From: Hysterangium stoloniferum
Taxonomy: Eukaryota > Basidiomycota > Agaricomycetes > Hysterangiales > Hysterangiaceae
DNA: 64,000 nucleotides
Assembly: GCA_015178975.1 (NCBI GenBank)
Contig: WHVD01000002.1
Coordinates: forward strand, 744,001 to 808,000
Direction of reading: 5' to 3'
This document shows, piece after piece, positions 11,641-23,689 of this stretch (position 1 is the first letter of the stretch; each line of letters begins with the position of its first letter). The position numbers and the translations under genes were made by a program. The notes below the pieces were generated by a model. That model was not told where the DNA came from, made no database searches, and was given only the letters and a program-made list of their open reading frames with translations.

Positions 11641-12285
11641 TGCCGCGCAGGGTGTCGCGATTGCCGCGAACACCTTAAGATACCCTCAAATATGCACTTG
11701 ACTAGTATAAAATAGATATAGTTTGTATATATTCTTCATAATATATCAATCTGCCTACTGGGCTCTGCTAATTTACTTGAAGACTGGGTTTTAATGTTTA
11801 AAATTGTGAATTAGCCCCTTTTTTAAGAGAATATATCATTTAAAGTGGTATTTTGAGTATTACCATTCAAAATATAGCAATTTTTTAGTTTGAAGCCAAA
11901 ATGTATATTCGCGGCAATTGTCCACTTTTCGCGGCACCCTCACAGGAGTGCGCGGCACCCAGAGTGAGATTCAATGTCGGAGTTTGAAAATTGTTCAATC
12001 CTTGGTAGTCAACCTCTGCAAGTCCTGAGGCAAACCACACTATATTTTTTGGTGACACTCTGATCAGCTTCTCTATTATTATTGAGCATTGTTTCTTTCC
12101 AGTTCTTTTGTAAGAGTTTTGGGAATCTCTTGTTTTGGAAAGCTACTATCCTTTCTCTTAGATAGCTGTCTCTTTTTCTTCCATTTTATAGCTTGCTCTT
12201 TGATTAAGTTGGGAGTACCTGGCTGATAGATCAAGACTATTAAGTCAGGACTACACCTGCAAGATTCTAGTTTGCTGTAGCCTTG
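11641..12285. other. AT-rich stretch with a repeat shared with 22.6 kb
   Basis: No gene supported. Bases about 11890-12120 match 22633-22860 (GCGGCAATTGTCCACTTTTC, later TTTCCAGTT and TGTAAGAGTT). Short CGCGGCAC motifs recur inside. Identity of this repeat is unknown. Confidence 0.5.
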
Positions 12286-12844
12286 TGTTAAGAACAGAAA
12301 ACTGACTGATGTTGGAAGACCGACAGGGACCGAATGGAAGGACTTTGCTTCAGCTTATGTGCTGCACCCTTGCAAATTACCATCAGATCTCCTTAAATTT
12401 TGGGTGGGTGGGAAACTAAGTCCTATCAAATAATCCTCTTGGTAAATCAACAATTGGAAACTGAAAGATAGTTGGGGGGTTGTGGGGTCAGAGACCGAGA
12501 GTGAGCGAGTGCAAGCAGAGGCAGAGTGGGATACTTAGAGCGAGACTATGGGAGAAGTATATGGGTGTTCTGAGTCAATATTCTGATTGCCTTGTAGCTA
12601 CATTACAGCAGGTTTATATACAAGTTATCAGTGTCTAGAAACTACTAACTAAGGGAAGAGCGGAAATATTATTGACAAATAGACTTGACTAGAAACTGGA
12701 AGGTTATGATAAGGTCGGAAGCTGCAATTAACTGAGATTGGAATTACGAGAAAAGGAAATAGTCCAAGGGTTACAAGTATATACAGGCATAGGTGAAACA
12801 TAGAGTAGAACAGATCATCATAAGTAAAAGGGGATGTATCAAAG

Positions 12845-13845
12845 TGTTAGGATACATACAGGGTGGGTCTCCAGAGAAACCCACGGGATATCCGGTAGGA
12901 CTTGGCTTCAGCTTATAGGCTGCACCCTCACTAGATCGTGTTGTCCAAGTTCAGACAGGCGGATGGGAATCCCAGGGAGTCCAGGTGGGGGTCGTGGGTC
13001 GTGAGTTGTAAGTCAGAGGTCGTGAGTCATGAGTCAAGACTGGTGAGAGAGATAGATATGCCAGAGCCTGTGGGCTCCGACTAGTGCGAGCGGTGTGAAT
13101 CAAGTAGGGTTTTAGAGTGGAAAATGTTGGAATATGTGGTTCAGAACCCTAAGTACCCACATGTATCCATAGTAGTCCTTATCCATGGCTTTGGTTCTGT
13201 CCACCATGCGGTCAATCTGAGTCTGAGTTTGAGTATGAGTGGTGGACTATTCGTCCACTAGGGTCACTATTCTGTGCCCCAATCCCCCTTCCCTTCTTTC
13301 ATTCTAACAGAAAATGTATTAGACTGGGGGGAATCTAAGCTAATTTTCTGACTGGATTGTATGTACAACATCTGCCAGTTTAAATAGACCGTGGAGTAAA
13401 TGTCATACCGAATCCAGTAATAATGAAACGAAGCGAGCAAAACATAAAACGGGAATAGTAAACACCAAATTGGTGTTAGGAACGGGATGGAACGGAGTGG
13501 AGTCTGAATCGTGACAAAGCATAACCCATAATGGGAAACAGAGCGGGAGTGGAGTACAAATTGTGACAGGTCATTTGACTAAAACAGGAACGGAGCTCGA
13601 TTAGAGTGGTGATGGGATTCTGAGTGGGGTCCGGTGACTGATGTGTGGGACGAAGATGGACATAGACAGAGACGGAGTCCGGGGAAAGTCCAGTGACTGA
13701 TATGTGTCGTAATGAGGTTGAACGTAACAAGTCTTGTCGTACGGAGTCCGGGCAGGAAATCCTATAAACAGACAATTGGTGCATGTAGGGCGTGATGGCG
13801 TACAGGTTAGTGCCCGGAGTCTGGCGGGATTGTCCGGTCGTAACA
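12845..13845 (-). repeat. family B solo LTR nested in family A LTR, target duplication CAAAG
   Basis: Plus strand TGTTAGGATAC...GGTCGTAACA, reverse orientation. CAAAG occurs at 12840-12844 and 13846-13850, a perfect 5-bp target duplication, and the A-LTR sequence continues on both sides. It contains a further nested LTR at 13125-13309. Without that insert the B LTR is 811 bp. Confidence 0.9.
13125..13309 (+). repeat. family C solo LTR nested in family B LTR, target duplication GAAAA
   Basis: TGTTGGAATATG...ATTCTAACA, 185 bp, flanked by GAAAA at 13120-13124 and 13310-13314. The plus-oriented B LTR at 15203-15743 lacks it and shows the uninterrupted site (CATTTTCCACTC). Confidence 0.9.
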
Positions 13846-14031
13846 CAAAGCATAACCAGATGGTATGAGTATAACTTGACAGGGGCATAAACAGGGTTTG
13901 ATTGCCATGAAGGTATACCTCAGTGTTGGGTTACTGATGGTTTCCAATACAATGACTTGACCAGTAACTTGAAGCACAGGTGGACGATAGTATCATTGGA
14001 GACCATCAGGTTGTGACATGGTCATAACACG

Positions 14032-15037
14032 AACCATGGAAAGTCAAGGATATCCAGTCATTTGTAGGCTTCACAAATTTCTACTGATGATCTATTTGGA
14101 ACTATTCAGATATTACAATACCACTCACTCGCCTGACCCATAAATCTCAACCATGGGTTTTTGACGACAAATGCCTTTCTGCTTTTCAGACTTTAAAAAA
14201 TGCCTTCACTTCCACTCCAATTCTTTCTCATTGGAAACCTGATGTTCTGATTATTGTGGAAACTGATGCTTCCAACTATGCAATTGCCACAATTCTTTCC
14301 ATTCAAGATTCTGACAGTGAAATTCACTTGGTCACATTTCTTTCTCAGACACTTCCAGTTTCTGAACTCAATTATGATGTTCATGATAAGGAACTTTTGG
14401 GAATCTTTGAGGCCTTCAAACATTGGCAGCACTACCTCAAAGGTTCTACAATTCCCATTGACATTGTTACTAATCACAAAAATCTGGAATATTTTTCCAC
14501 TACTAAACTTTTGACCCAATAGCAAGGCAAGCCTGCTGGTCCAAATGTCTTTCTGCTTTCAATATGATTATCCATTTCTGGCCCAGACATCTTGGTGGAA
14601 AACCAGATGTCATGACTCAATGATGGGATGTTTATCCTAAAGAGGGGGAAAGTAACTACCTCATTGTTAATCTACACAACATGAAACCGGTTTTTACAAC
14701 ACAGTAACTTTCCACATCTATCTGAGTGACTTCTCTCTACCATCCAATTATGCATAGTGTTATGATTATGGACATTGAGTAATTACATCAAGATATCCTT
14801 TCCACACTCACTTCTGATCCAACTCTCAAGTCACACCTAGAAGTTCCCAAAGATCCCAATCAACCCCAGTGGTCCCAAGACTCTCAAGGTTTCATCTGTC
14901 TCAATGGATGTATCTATGTTCCAGACTCTGACAATCTCCAACTCCATGTACTTCAGTACAAACACAATCATCCAATCTCTGGACATTATGGCATTAACAA
15001 CACTCTTGGTTTAATCCAAAGAGAATATACTTGGCCC
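14032..15037 (+). pseudogene. second gypsy pol fossil (RT end to integrase start)
   Basis: Follows the same protein path as 110-1120: QSFVGFTNFY, the RNase H block ETDASNYAI at 14256-14522, the GGKPD motif, then an integrase zinc-region remnant (NHPISGHYGINN) up to 15037, where a copia LTR interrupts. It is more decayed than the first copy: W-to-stop TAG at 14520-14522, several further stops, and very few CpG. Its junction with the reverse A LTR at 14029 is abrupt. Confidence 0.85.
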
Positions 15038-15202
15038 TGTTCGAAGACAGTGTAAGGAAAATGGACAAGGTTTTATTTACGATGACTAAGCTACTGTAAA
15101 GTATGAAATAGCCGAGCGTAAAATGCATCAATGGCTTGCAATACAACATATTCTAACATGCCCACTTTGCAAGTCATTGAGGTGTGCAGTAAGACCATAC
15201 AC
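15038..15202 (-). repeat. copia-family LTR fragment with internal edge
   Basis: 15038-15158 (TGTTCGAAGACAG...TTCTAACA) matches the 124-bp LTRs at 62535-62658 and 63846-63969. The next 44 bp match the bases after the left LTR (TGCCCACTTTGCAAG), so it is a truncated element end, not a solo LTR. Confidence 0.75.
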
Positions 15203-15743
15203 GCCTCATTCCCATTTTAGTCAAATGACCTGTCACAATTTGGACTCCACTCCTGCTCCGTTTCCCATTATGGTTTATGATTTGTCACGATTCAGACTCT
15301 GCTCCGTCCCGTCCTGTTCCTAACACCAATTTGGTGTTTACTATTCCTGTTTTATGTTTTGCTAGTTTCGTTTCATTATTACTGGATTTGGTATGTCATT
15401 CACTCCATGGTCTATTTAAACTGGCAGATGTTGTACATACAATCCAGTCAGAAAATTGGCTTAGATTTCCCCCAGTAATCTAATACATTTTCCACTCTAA
15501 AACCCTACTTGAATCACACCGCTCACACTAGTCGGAGCCCACGGGCTCCAGCACATCTATCTCTCTTACCTATCTCGACTTACGACTCGACCCACGAACC
15601 CCACCCGGACTCCCCAGGATTCCCATCCGCCCGTCTGAAATTGGACAACACAATCTTGCGAGGGCACAGCCTATAAGCTGAAGCCAAGTCCTACTGGATA
15701 TTCCGTGGGTTTCTCTGGAAACCCATCGTGTACATACCCTAAC
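15203..15743 (+). repeat. family B LTR, plus orientation, 5'-truncated
   Basis: Reverse complement of much of 12845-13575, ending CCCTAACA at 15743. It carries the conserved GCATAAGCTGAAGCC-type block at 15655-15690. With 12845-13845 it forms an inverted pair around the pol fossil. Confidence 0.8.
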
Positions 15744-16061
15744 ACCAATGAACAATCTCAGCTCCACAGAATATTTCAGAAACATCGCAAAATGGGCTCA
15801 CTATGATTAACTATTGGTATTCCTGGATTTTCTGGCCCAGATAAATCTGTCACAGAGATATCCCCAGTTCTAATAAATGTTAATCATGTTTAGTATGAGA
15901 AGAAAATTGTACACAAAGGAAATAAGATTATTGGAGGGACTGCAGAATCAGCATTGGAACAGTTGTTGTTGTTATTTTGTGGAGCTTGCTTGCAAAAGGT
16001 ATGTTTGGCATAGCCATCCCCCCTTCCTAGCTATGATTTGGTTTATTCCAAGGGTTTCTCA

Positions 16062-16235
16062 ATGTCATTTGGTAAGAGGTTTAGAAGGAGAGGAAGAGGG
16101 GGAGATCTTGTACAGCAGGAAGCATGTACAGAGCACCCGGGGGGATGCATTTACGCACGGCACAGCAGAAGCGCAAATGTGAGACTCCAGCAGGCAGGAA
16201 CCTCAGGAGGGCTTCTGCCTACTAATTCTTACTAA
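16062..16235 (+). CDS. short conserved ORF, copy 1, unknown
   Basis: 57 codons reading MSFGKRFRRRGRGGDLV..., with EHPGGCIYARHSR in the middle and PTNSY at the end. Two near-identical relatives are at 21367-21540 and 40171-40344. The whole repeat (about 15960-16340) is conserved, so conservation of the ORF may simply reflect recent duplication. Function not recognised. Confidence 0.25.
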   Translation: MSFGKRFRRRGRGGDLVQQEACTEHPGGCIYARHSRSANVRLQQAGTSGGLLPTNSY

Positions 16236-17109
16236 AAACGCCGGAAACGTCCCCCAGCTTCATGCTGGTCGGTTTGCCTGGCGAAGAACTTTACTCTATG
16301 TACTGTTTACATCGCTCCTCGCCAGCGCTTTTCTTTTATAGATACGCTCAACCAAAAATAAAGAACTCGAAGGATTGCGAGGCTTACATAGAAAATAGTG
16401 ATTATGAGGCTTCGCCGGTGTATTTAAGGTGATGGTATGGAGTAATCAAAGGACTCGGTCGATTTCTGCACGTTGTAGCCTCGTATTAACTAGAAAATGG
16501 ATGCACTCAGGGGTGTGGCTATGGTTTACGACCTGCCACTAGTATAATACCCTATTAATGTTCATCACAATTATATTTTAAATGCGATACGCATGAACTC
16601 AGTGTTACGTTTGACAATCACTATCGCGGTTTCGTCGACATCCTCGCATGACAGGGAGCGTTTCAAGTTGTAGAACAATAGTTGTGGCTATCCGTCTCTG
16701 GCCACTTAGACCTGTTGGTTTTTTCCCAATACTGGCATATATATCTCTTCGTAACCACAGCTCGGACCCCACTCCCCACTTCATACTAGTGACACGCTTC
16801 ACCATTAAGCACGGGGAGGTTTATTAACAATACAGGTTATTAATTCTAATACTGTATGACGTCTTTATTAGATATCCTTATTTCACCTATGCTTTGGCTA
16901 TAAATACTAACAGAGGTATTAATGGTCACACCCTCAGTGCGTAAATCGGAATTCCCGAAGTACTAGTCGGCGAAATGGTAATATAAATATTGCCAAAGGA
17001 ACTTCAGTACAAACAGTTGGTACAGTGCGACATGGGTGACAATTTATAGAATTGTGCGCAGCACTTTCGTTCTGATGGGAACTATACTGCATATGGCAAG
17101 GTTGGCATC

Positions 17110-18169
17110 CTAACGGTGCCTCAACCCGCCGTAATAAAAATCATCGGAGTACTTCATTCCCGTCCACATCTCAAACGGCATCCTAGTGGTGTCCCGAGGA
17201 TTTGATCTTCCACCGTTTCTCTCATTTGTGGTATATCGACACATGCTCTGGTCATGAATCCACTGTATTTCGATGATTTTAGTGTCCTTCCCATCATGAA
17301 ATTTGACCCTGAGGCCTTCCAAAAGGGTTAGTATCTCGGTCACCTTTTTGCAGATAACATTAGATTCGGATGAGCTGAATAAATTGTTGTACGTAGAGAG
17401 ATATCGCAGGTTGGGAAATTTGTATAACTGGCTGAGCTAGAACGCAAGCGTTTGTCAAAGGAAACAGATCACAATTTATTATGAGCAGACGTACAAATTG
17501 GTCTAAATCATGCCTCTCCTTATATAGGAGGTAACACGTCAAGTCCAAAACTTGAAGATTCGGCAGCACGCTCAGTTCCATCAACGAGGAATAGCACTTT
17601 ACCGAGACTTTCAAGATAACTAATTCAGCCATGTGCGAGAGCAGAGAAAAGCATTTTGCGTCTTGCTGCGGTAAGCTCGAGGTGGCGAAGTTGTTTACCG
17701 AAGCCAACGGGCAAAAAGTCTGATATCCCGGCTTCATACGGCCATATATTCAGACTTCTCAAGCCCGGGAGGCTGTTTGTATGGAAAAAACCGCGTGAAA
17801 GAAGTAGACGTCAATGAAAGGCTCATTAACTTGTTATGCCTTCTGAAAAGTTAAACATGATGTCTTGTGATTCATCCTCCCTGAGAACCTCATTTCCGCC
17901 TTTTACGCTTTGAATGGTAAGGCGTAAGAGTGATCCGATACCGGATATGCCACGGAATTATTAAATCTCTAAAACGTTTTTGAGTTAATGCCAAGTGTAA
18001 TAAATCGCAGGGTTTTTCAATTTCTGATACAATGGCGTCCAAAATCTCTTGTGGTTGAGCACATAGCGTAGCAGCAGCGGTCTGAAAATACCTAAAGAAT
18101 AGGAAACACGTTAGACGCTGAATATACAGCGGTGACATATTTCTAAATATACAGCAGTGGAACATACAT
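17110..18169 (-). pseudogene. F-box/LRR paralog 1, internal deletion
   Basis: Same family as the genes at 46.9-57.3 kb. It starts at the split codon AT|G (18169-18168, then 18091) and reads the F-box (PQEILDAIVSEIE, LALTQKRFRDLIIPWHIRYR), then jumps at about 17930 into the middle of exon 2, losing roughly 640 bp against 52599-54271. Further frameshifts follow in exon 2. The last exon (17343-17110) is still readable and ends YYGGLRHR. Flanks 16345-17100 and 18280-18560 match those of the 52.6-kb paralog, so it is a duplicated unit that later lost its middle. Confidence 0.85.
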
Positions 18170-18560
18170 ATTGAAGAGTAAGGCTTTAGGGTTCTGAGTG
18201 ATGTGTTGAAAGGGTGACGTGACGAGTTGCTTGTGAGCTCTCGGGTGCCCCGTTCTCCCTCGACCAATTAGCACGTGTACCTATGCACTTGCACTGGGAT
18301 TTTCTAACAGGTTTTCGAAGAAAGGCTAGCTACCGTTGTTAGAATCGCTGAGCTATTATCATAATGCAAAATATTTTCTTATCTTATGAACCAGATGAAG
18401 AGACAACCCGAAAAACAATTTATTGACGCATAGCCACCAGACGCAAGTAACGACGGCACGAGGACGATGATGGGCTCAACAAAAAAACAAAGAAACTTGA
18501 AGGATTACGAGTTTAAAAAGTAAAGGGTGTTGAGTTTAAGGTGATAGTGTCTAAGGACTC

Positions 18561-19119
18561 CACTCGCCTAAATTCTGAATATTGAACCCACGAATGCGAC
18601 ATGCTTTCATATAAACACTTATTATAACCAAAATTAAAAAATAACTACACACTGGCTCCTCACAATTGTCACACAAAACATAGATCACACAAAACATGGA
18701 GCCGGTGTGATTTAGCCTCTTTTGATGATGGAGAAGAAAGGGAGTTTATATTTACCAAGCAGTTGGAACAAAGGAGAGTTAAACTTAATTGTAGACCATC
18801 TAACAGATTCTATATCATTTTGTAATTCCATCAAATTCAGGGATGTGAATGGGATTTTAAATTGATTGATTATACACATGTTCTATGTGATGTTAAATCC
18901 TGCAATCACATCTGGGGAGTTTTGTGGATTTTTAATTGGATCATCCTCTGACAAGTCACAGGAAAGATAAAGGGATACAAAATACCACTGGGCTATGCAA
19001 AATTGAAGGAGTTTATATTCCATGATATAGTTGATGCTTAAAAGATCCTATGTACACCTGATCACCTTCCACCTATGTATCTTTTGGACCCTTAGCCAAT
19101 TTTAAATCTTAGAAGGATC
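18561..19119. other. AT-rich stretch, no gene seen
   Basis: No ORF, repeat copy or RNA gene could be supported here. Confidence 0.5.
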
Positions 19120-19372
19120 CAATAGAGATTATTGGAGTATATATAAGATAAGGCTCTACTACAGATCCTAAAATCTTTTGGAGAGATAGTTCCTCGGACC
19201 GAAGGTCGCGGGTTCAATTCCCACCTGAGGGAAAACCGTTATCCCTTTCAATCACAGACTTCCTTCCTACACACATAAACACGTGAATATTTTTAAGAAT
19301 TATGGAACTAGCCATTAAGTACCAAAAATGCATATGCAGAACTATATAGAAGTTCAAAGTTTCCATCCCGAG
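19120..19372 (+). repeat. repeat with tRNA-like block, copy 1 (decayed)
   Basis: Matches 38340-38625. It includes a B-box-like block (GGTTCAATTCC near 19210) but lacks the upstream part that the other copy has. Confidence 0.45.
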
Positions 19373-19830
19373 ATATAATGAACATACCTCCAATACAACC
19401 AACAACAACTGCACATCAACCTAGGCTTATAATTCAAATCCCACCTCACCCTCATACTTATCAACCTAGTGAATAAAAGGGTAAACCATCTGATGAGCTG
19501 CATCTAGTTTCAAACATATCTGATTATCCACAAGGCATCTCAAGATCTGGGAGAAAGGATGCAATGTAATAAGTAGTGCAGTGTTAACTGAACATGACAC
19601 CAAAATTAACAATATGGATGATGAACTGGTAATATTTTCTGCTATGGGAAAGGATCCCACAATTTAGGAAGTGTTGAATATGCCCAGGGAGGATGGAAAA
19701 GCCTGGGAGGAAATGAGGCAAGAATATGGTGGATCACAAAGTATCTGGCCCACCTGAAGAATTGCCACTAGGGATGTGCATGTTAAGGTCTGGGACAGTG
19801 TGTTGCAGATCATACAAAAATGGTGTTGAC
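19373..19830. mobile_element. CpG-poor insertion relative to the duplicate segment
   Basis: The paralogous segment runs straight from TTTCCATCC to CTTTATTCTTTTGTCACTG (38615-38650), while here about 450 bp of CpG-poor DNA intervene. Fragments read like a decayed gag (QPSE, SDELH) but no domain is certain. Ends and target duplication are unclear. Confidence 0.4.
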
Positions 19831-20244
19831 TTTACTCCTTTCTCACTGTAAATACTAGTACAACAAAAGTAACGTGGCATCCTCCGTCGACTTTTCACGC
19901 GATTAGAAGCGTAGGGGGCTGAACTAGCAATTAAAATAAAGGGCTTGGGTCTACATTAACATTAGTTATAAATAACATGCTGATAGGTCTGATTGGCGAT
20001 AAAGCCTAGCTCTTATAAATAAAAGATCCCTGAAGGAATTTCGGCCGGAGCTTTCCCCCTGCCCCCTACATTATCTCTAGACCCTGCTAGCCCGTGGTCA
20101 GGCGTTCACTTATACCGCGGATTCACGATTCTTGCTGCTCCTGGTGGTAGAAGGTAGCATATCAATCTGGTGTGGTGGCTAGCTCTGAAGAATCTTGCGA
20201 GGCTCGGGCAGAGGTGGTTGGGCCTCTCACGAGTGGAGGCTTCG

Positions 20245-20664
20245 TTATTGGAATGGGTATCTTTCCAAGCATCGGGAGAGGACACCCGCTATTAGCGCAT
20301 CGACATTTGCGGTGGGGTTGGCCTCAGTTCTAGCCTGAACCCGAGTCATGCGAGGGATCACCAAATTGGCTGGTTCGCACCACACTGGTGATAATTCGTC
20401 TTCTTCAACGGTTTGGGCCAGACCCTTGTCTGCGGCGACAGCCTGCTGAATCGTCTGGTGGCGAAAATATTGATTCCCCAATAAGCCTCGGGGGGATATA
20501 TGTACTGCATCCCCTGTGGCCAACCACACCTCATCCGTATATTACATGCCATGTAATAAGTAGGCGGGGCTCGATAGGCCGCCCATCCTGAGGTCTTCAG
20601 CCTTTGCTTCAACCTGACCCTGGTGGGCAACAGCCGCTTGAGATGGAGCAAAAAATCCGCCTAG
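20245..20664 (-). pseudogene. unknown conserved coding fossil, copy 1
   Basis: One minus frame reads 140 codons (LGGFFAPSQAAVAHQG... to ...SRCLERYPFQ) with a single TAA at 20544-20542, most simply a CAA-to-TAA change. The downstream part (VWLATGDAVHISPRGL, PANLVIPRMTRVQART) reads like real protein. No ATG or domain recognised. The identical copy at 39051-39470 carries the same stop, so the damage predates the duplication. Confidence 0.45.
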
Positions 20665-21366
20665 CAAAGTGCACCGTGTATTTCATTACCAACGGTGTTA
20701 CATGCCTCAAGCTTACAAGCAAAGTTTAATAGATCTAACGTCGTGAACTTTGATATCACAGTGCCTTTAGGGACTCCTAAGGTTTTTAGCGATTCGGAGA
20801 TGTCCGTGAGGGGAAATGGAACCGTTCACCTTCTGCAGCGAATTTGGGCAATTTGACCCAAGTCACTGTAGGACAACATCATGCGTCGTAAAATGTTGAA
20901 CGTTCCACTTTCCTTCATTATCTACTTCGGATTTCTGGGAGCTTTATCCACTCTATATCGTATACCAGACATCATTGATTCATGAATTCCACCTCTGTTC
21001 AGATTGATAGACAGTGGTATATAGAGTATCTATATGTTGTGGAATGTAAACAGGGTTGATGGCTGCGAGGAAGCTGTTCTTACACTCACTAGGAAGCAGT
21101 AAGGCCACCAGAATTGGCGTCAGAGCATACAGAAGAATATAACCAAAAGACACGACGTGAAGGAGTCTTGTTTCCTGGTCACACTCCTCTGACTCTTACT
21201 GGTCCACCTCACGAACATTAGACGAGTCGGAAAATGGACGTGTTATTAGTCGACTAACATTGTTATTGTTGTTGTTATTATTTTGTGGAGCTTTTTGCGA
21301 AAGGTGTATGTTTGACATAGCCGTTCCCTTCCTAGCTATGATTTGGCTTATTCAAAGGGTTTCGCA

Positions 21367-21540
21367 ATGTCATATGGGAAGAGGTTTAGAAGGACAGGAA
21401 GAGGGGGAGACCTTGTACAGCAGGAAGCATGTACAGAACACCCGGGGGGATGCATTTACGCACGTCACAGCAGAGGCGGAAATGTGAGACTCCCGCAAGC
21501 AGGTACCTCAGGAGGGCTTCTGCCTACTAATACTTACTAA
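21367..21540 (+). CDS. short conserved ORF, copy 2, unknown
   Basis: 57 codons (MSYGKRFRRTGRGGDLV..., EHPGGCIYARHSR, ends PTNTY). Nearly the same as 40171-40344 and close to 16062-16235. Confidence 0.25.
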   Translation: MSYGKRFRRTGRGGDLVQQEACTEHPGGCIYARHSRGGNVRLPQAGTSGGLLPTNTY

Positions 21541-21650
21541 AACGCTGGAAACGTCCCCCAGCGTCATGCTGGTCGATTTGCCTGGCGAAGAACTTTACTC
21601 TATGTACTGTTTAGATCGCTCCTCGCCAGCGCTTTTCGTTTATATCTTAG

Positions 21651-22620
21651 TGAGTTTGTAGACAGTATATCTGTTTGTATCCCAGTTCCCATAGCCTTAA
21701 TCCATCGGTTTCGAGTTTCTTTGTGGGTATCACTTCGGTGTTTCCTTTTCAGCCCAATCTCCACTCACCCCGAATAAAATAAGCGCTTTCTGTCATCAGT
21801 ATCGGAACAATCTGTTCTTCCCCTCCTCTGACTTTACTTCTTTACTCCTATAGTCTGCCTACTCGACTAACATTAAAGTTGTACATAGCATTCAATGTCA
21901 GGAACTACGACATCCACAAACAAGTGCAATGGCCTCTTCTATGATATACTGGACCAACCCACCAATTCAATCAATAATCTGATAATCCAACTACACCATA
22001 TCCGTTCCTCCCTCCCTCTCAAACAACATCCATCCCCGTATCCTACTCCCGTATAACCCCCTTCTTCGCATACTCAAGATCCATAATCCCTTTCCCCTCC
22101 TCCGCAACCGCACTCACCATCCCCTGTCCCCATCAATGCCGCATCGACGCCATTATGCTTGGCCACAACTTGGCTATAGCACTTAGATAGATGATTACGA
22201 CCGTCACGTGGGGATATATTTCCTGAAAACATATTGTCATCTTACACGCTGTCCTTTCGATACCCATTATATAGGGGGACCGTGTTAAGTTTTCAGTGGC
22301 GCTGTTCTTAGACCGTATAACTTTCCGTTTGTCTGAGTAGGTAACAGTTAACTCGTTGTAAACGGATGAGTACTACTATACATGACTCATCCTTATATAG
22401 CCTAGTAACCTGCTTACTAATACCCTGAGTCCTTGCCGCTCGTTTACCAAATTCCCAAAAGTTAACAGACCGTACCGTTAAGAAGACCAGAATATTGGCT
22501 TAAATCACAATGGCTATCCTGCACCTTTCAATTGACATAGTGTATTTAACTCCACATCTCGTTTTTAATAGTATGCACTGCATATTAGTACTTAGCCCGT
22601 CCAATATCACACTTGCTATG
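21651..22620 (+). repeat. truncated upstream part of receptor unit
   Basis: Matches 40448-41090 and 8472-8900 (TATGCTTGGCCACAACTTGG, ACGACCGTCACGTGGGG). It stops at about 22620, before the receptor gene, so no receptor is present here. It contains a solo LTR at 22283-22467. Confidence 0.75.
22283..22467 (+). repeat. solo LTR, 185 bp, target duplication GACCG
   Basis: TGTTAAGTTTTCAG...AAAGTTAACA flanked by GACCG at 22278-22282 and 22468-22472. The paralog at 8623-8650 (GGAGACCGTCCAGTTAAGAAG) is the empty site. Confidence 0.9.
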
Positions 22621-22632
22621 TGGATACGACTC

Positions 22633-22860
22633 TGTTGAAGTTTGAAACCAAAATTTGTGTTCGCAGCAATTGCCCACTTTTCGCGGCACATTGCTGTGTC
22701 GGAGTTTGAAATCTTTTGAGCCTCTGGCAGTCAACTTCTGCAATTCCTACCCAAATCACATTATATTCCTTGTTGAGACTCTGATTAGCCTTTCTATTAA
22801 TACATTGCTATTTGTGATTTTTTTCTTTCCAGTTACTCTACACCTCTGTAAGAGTTGTGA
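22633..22860. repeat. unknown repeat shared with 11890-12120
   Basis: Aligns with 11890-12120 (GCAATTGCCCACTTTTCGCGG, TTCTTTCCAGTT, TGTAAGAGTT). No coding frame. Family unknown. Confidence 0.5.
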
Positions 22861-22899
22861 GAATTTGTTGCTTGGAGCACTAGTATCTGTGAAAATCTA

Positions 22900-23689
22900 A
22901 GATGGACAGGCCTTAAATATATATAATGGTAAATCAGGTTTTTTGTTAGAGGATATATGTAAAGGACTCAGGTGTAAATCAAAAAAGCCCAAATACAAAA
23001 TACAACTAGGATAAGGAATGGGCAGAATAGTCAAGCCCATGATGATTCCTTTGCCTTAGACAGTATGTATATAGGCAGTCTACTTGGTGATGTCACACTA
23101 GATATAGAACAAAAATTGAATATTGCTATGAAATCAGATGAGTTTGGTCAAAAATAGAGTTGGATGATGTTGATCATGAGTCTACAATGATATTGTTGCC
23201 TTGTACAGCTTTTATATGTATCTGGTCAGTGATTGGACTATATATATGTGTGATGAAGGCTGGATATGGTCAGGATGTTGGAAGTGAGATCAGCTAAGAA
23301 TATAATATACTATAGAGACCTTAAGTCCCTAAGTCAAGTACTAGGAGCAAAGACTGTGAATGGGTGGGACTTGGCTTCAGTTTATATGCTGCACCATTAC
23401 AAACTATGCAGCTGTCCTAATTTCAAATGAATTTGTGACTTCAGGATGGGCCAGGAATAGGATTAAAAGAGGAATGAAGCTGCAGCTCAGGAAATCTGAA
23501 GGTATTCAATGGGCTAAAATAGGAAGGGAATGGGTGGTTTTTCTGTAGAGAGAAGTATGTAAGTTTAACTGCAATGTGATGTAACAGAATATTCAGATTG
23601 GATTGCAAATACTATTTCTCCATGTATATATAGATAGAGGCGTTATTTTAATAACAATCCAGGGATATAACAAGAATGCAAGGGATATA
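22900..23689. other. CpG-poor stretch with LTR-derived block
   Basis: No gene. Contains the conserved LTR block near 23367-23395 (GGGACTTGGCTTCAGTTTAT), so part is decayed reverse LTR, but I cannot set its ends. Confidence 0.45.

Larger units (their letters stand above)
12286..14029 (-). repeat. family A LTR, reverse, split by a nested LTR
   Basis: Reverse complement of 3589-4327: plus strand starts TGTTAAGAACAG and ends GGTCATAACA. Removing the nested B LTR and one CAAAG leaves 738 bp, against 739 bp for the intact copy. No matching target duplication is seen at its outer ends (CCTTG and CGAAC), so it may be part of a rearranged element. Confidence 0.85.
19850..21650. repeat. recent segmental duplication, copy 1
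   Basis: Nearly base-identical to 38655-40447 over about 1.8 kb; between 20041 and 21160 I noticed a single-base difference. Contains the minus-strand fossil at 20245-20664 and the short ORF at 21367-21540. Confidence 0.9.

Noticed and set aside
12286..15743. One intact gypsy element between 12286 and 15743
   Set aside because: The left LTR is reversed and of family A, the right is family B in plus orientation, and the pol lies in between in plus orientation; this is a pile-up, not one element.
20358..20651. 97-codon minus ORF in the duplicated segment
   Set aside because: A shifted frame of the better 140-codon fossil; its protein lacks the flow seen in the other frame.
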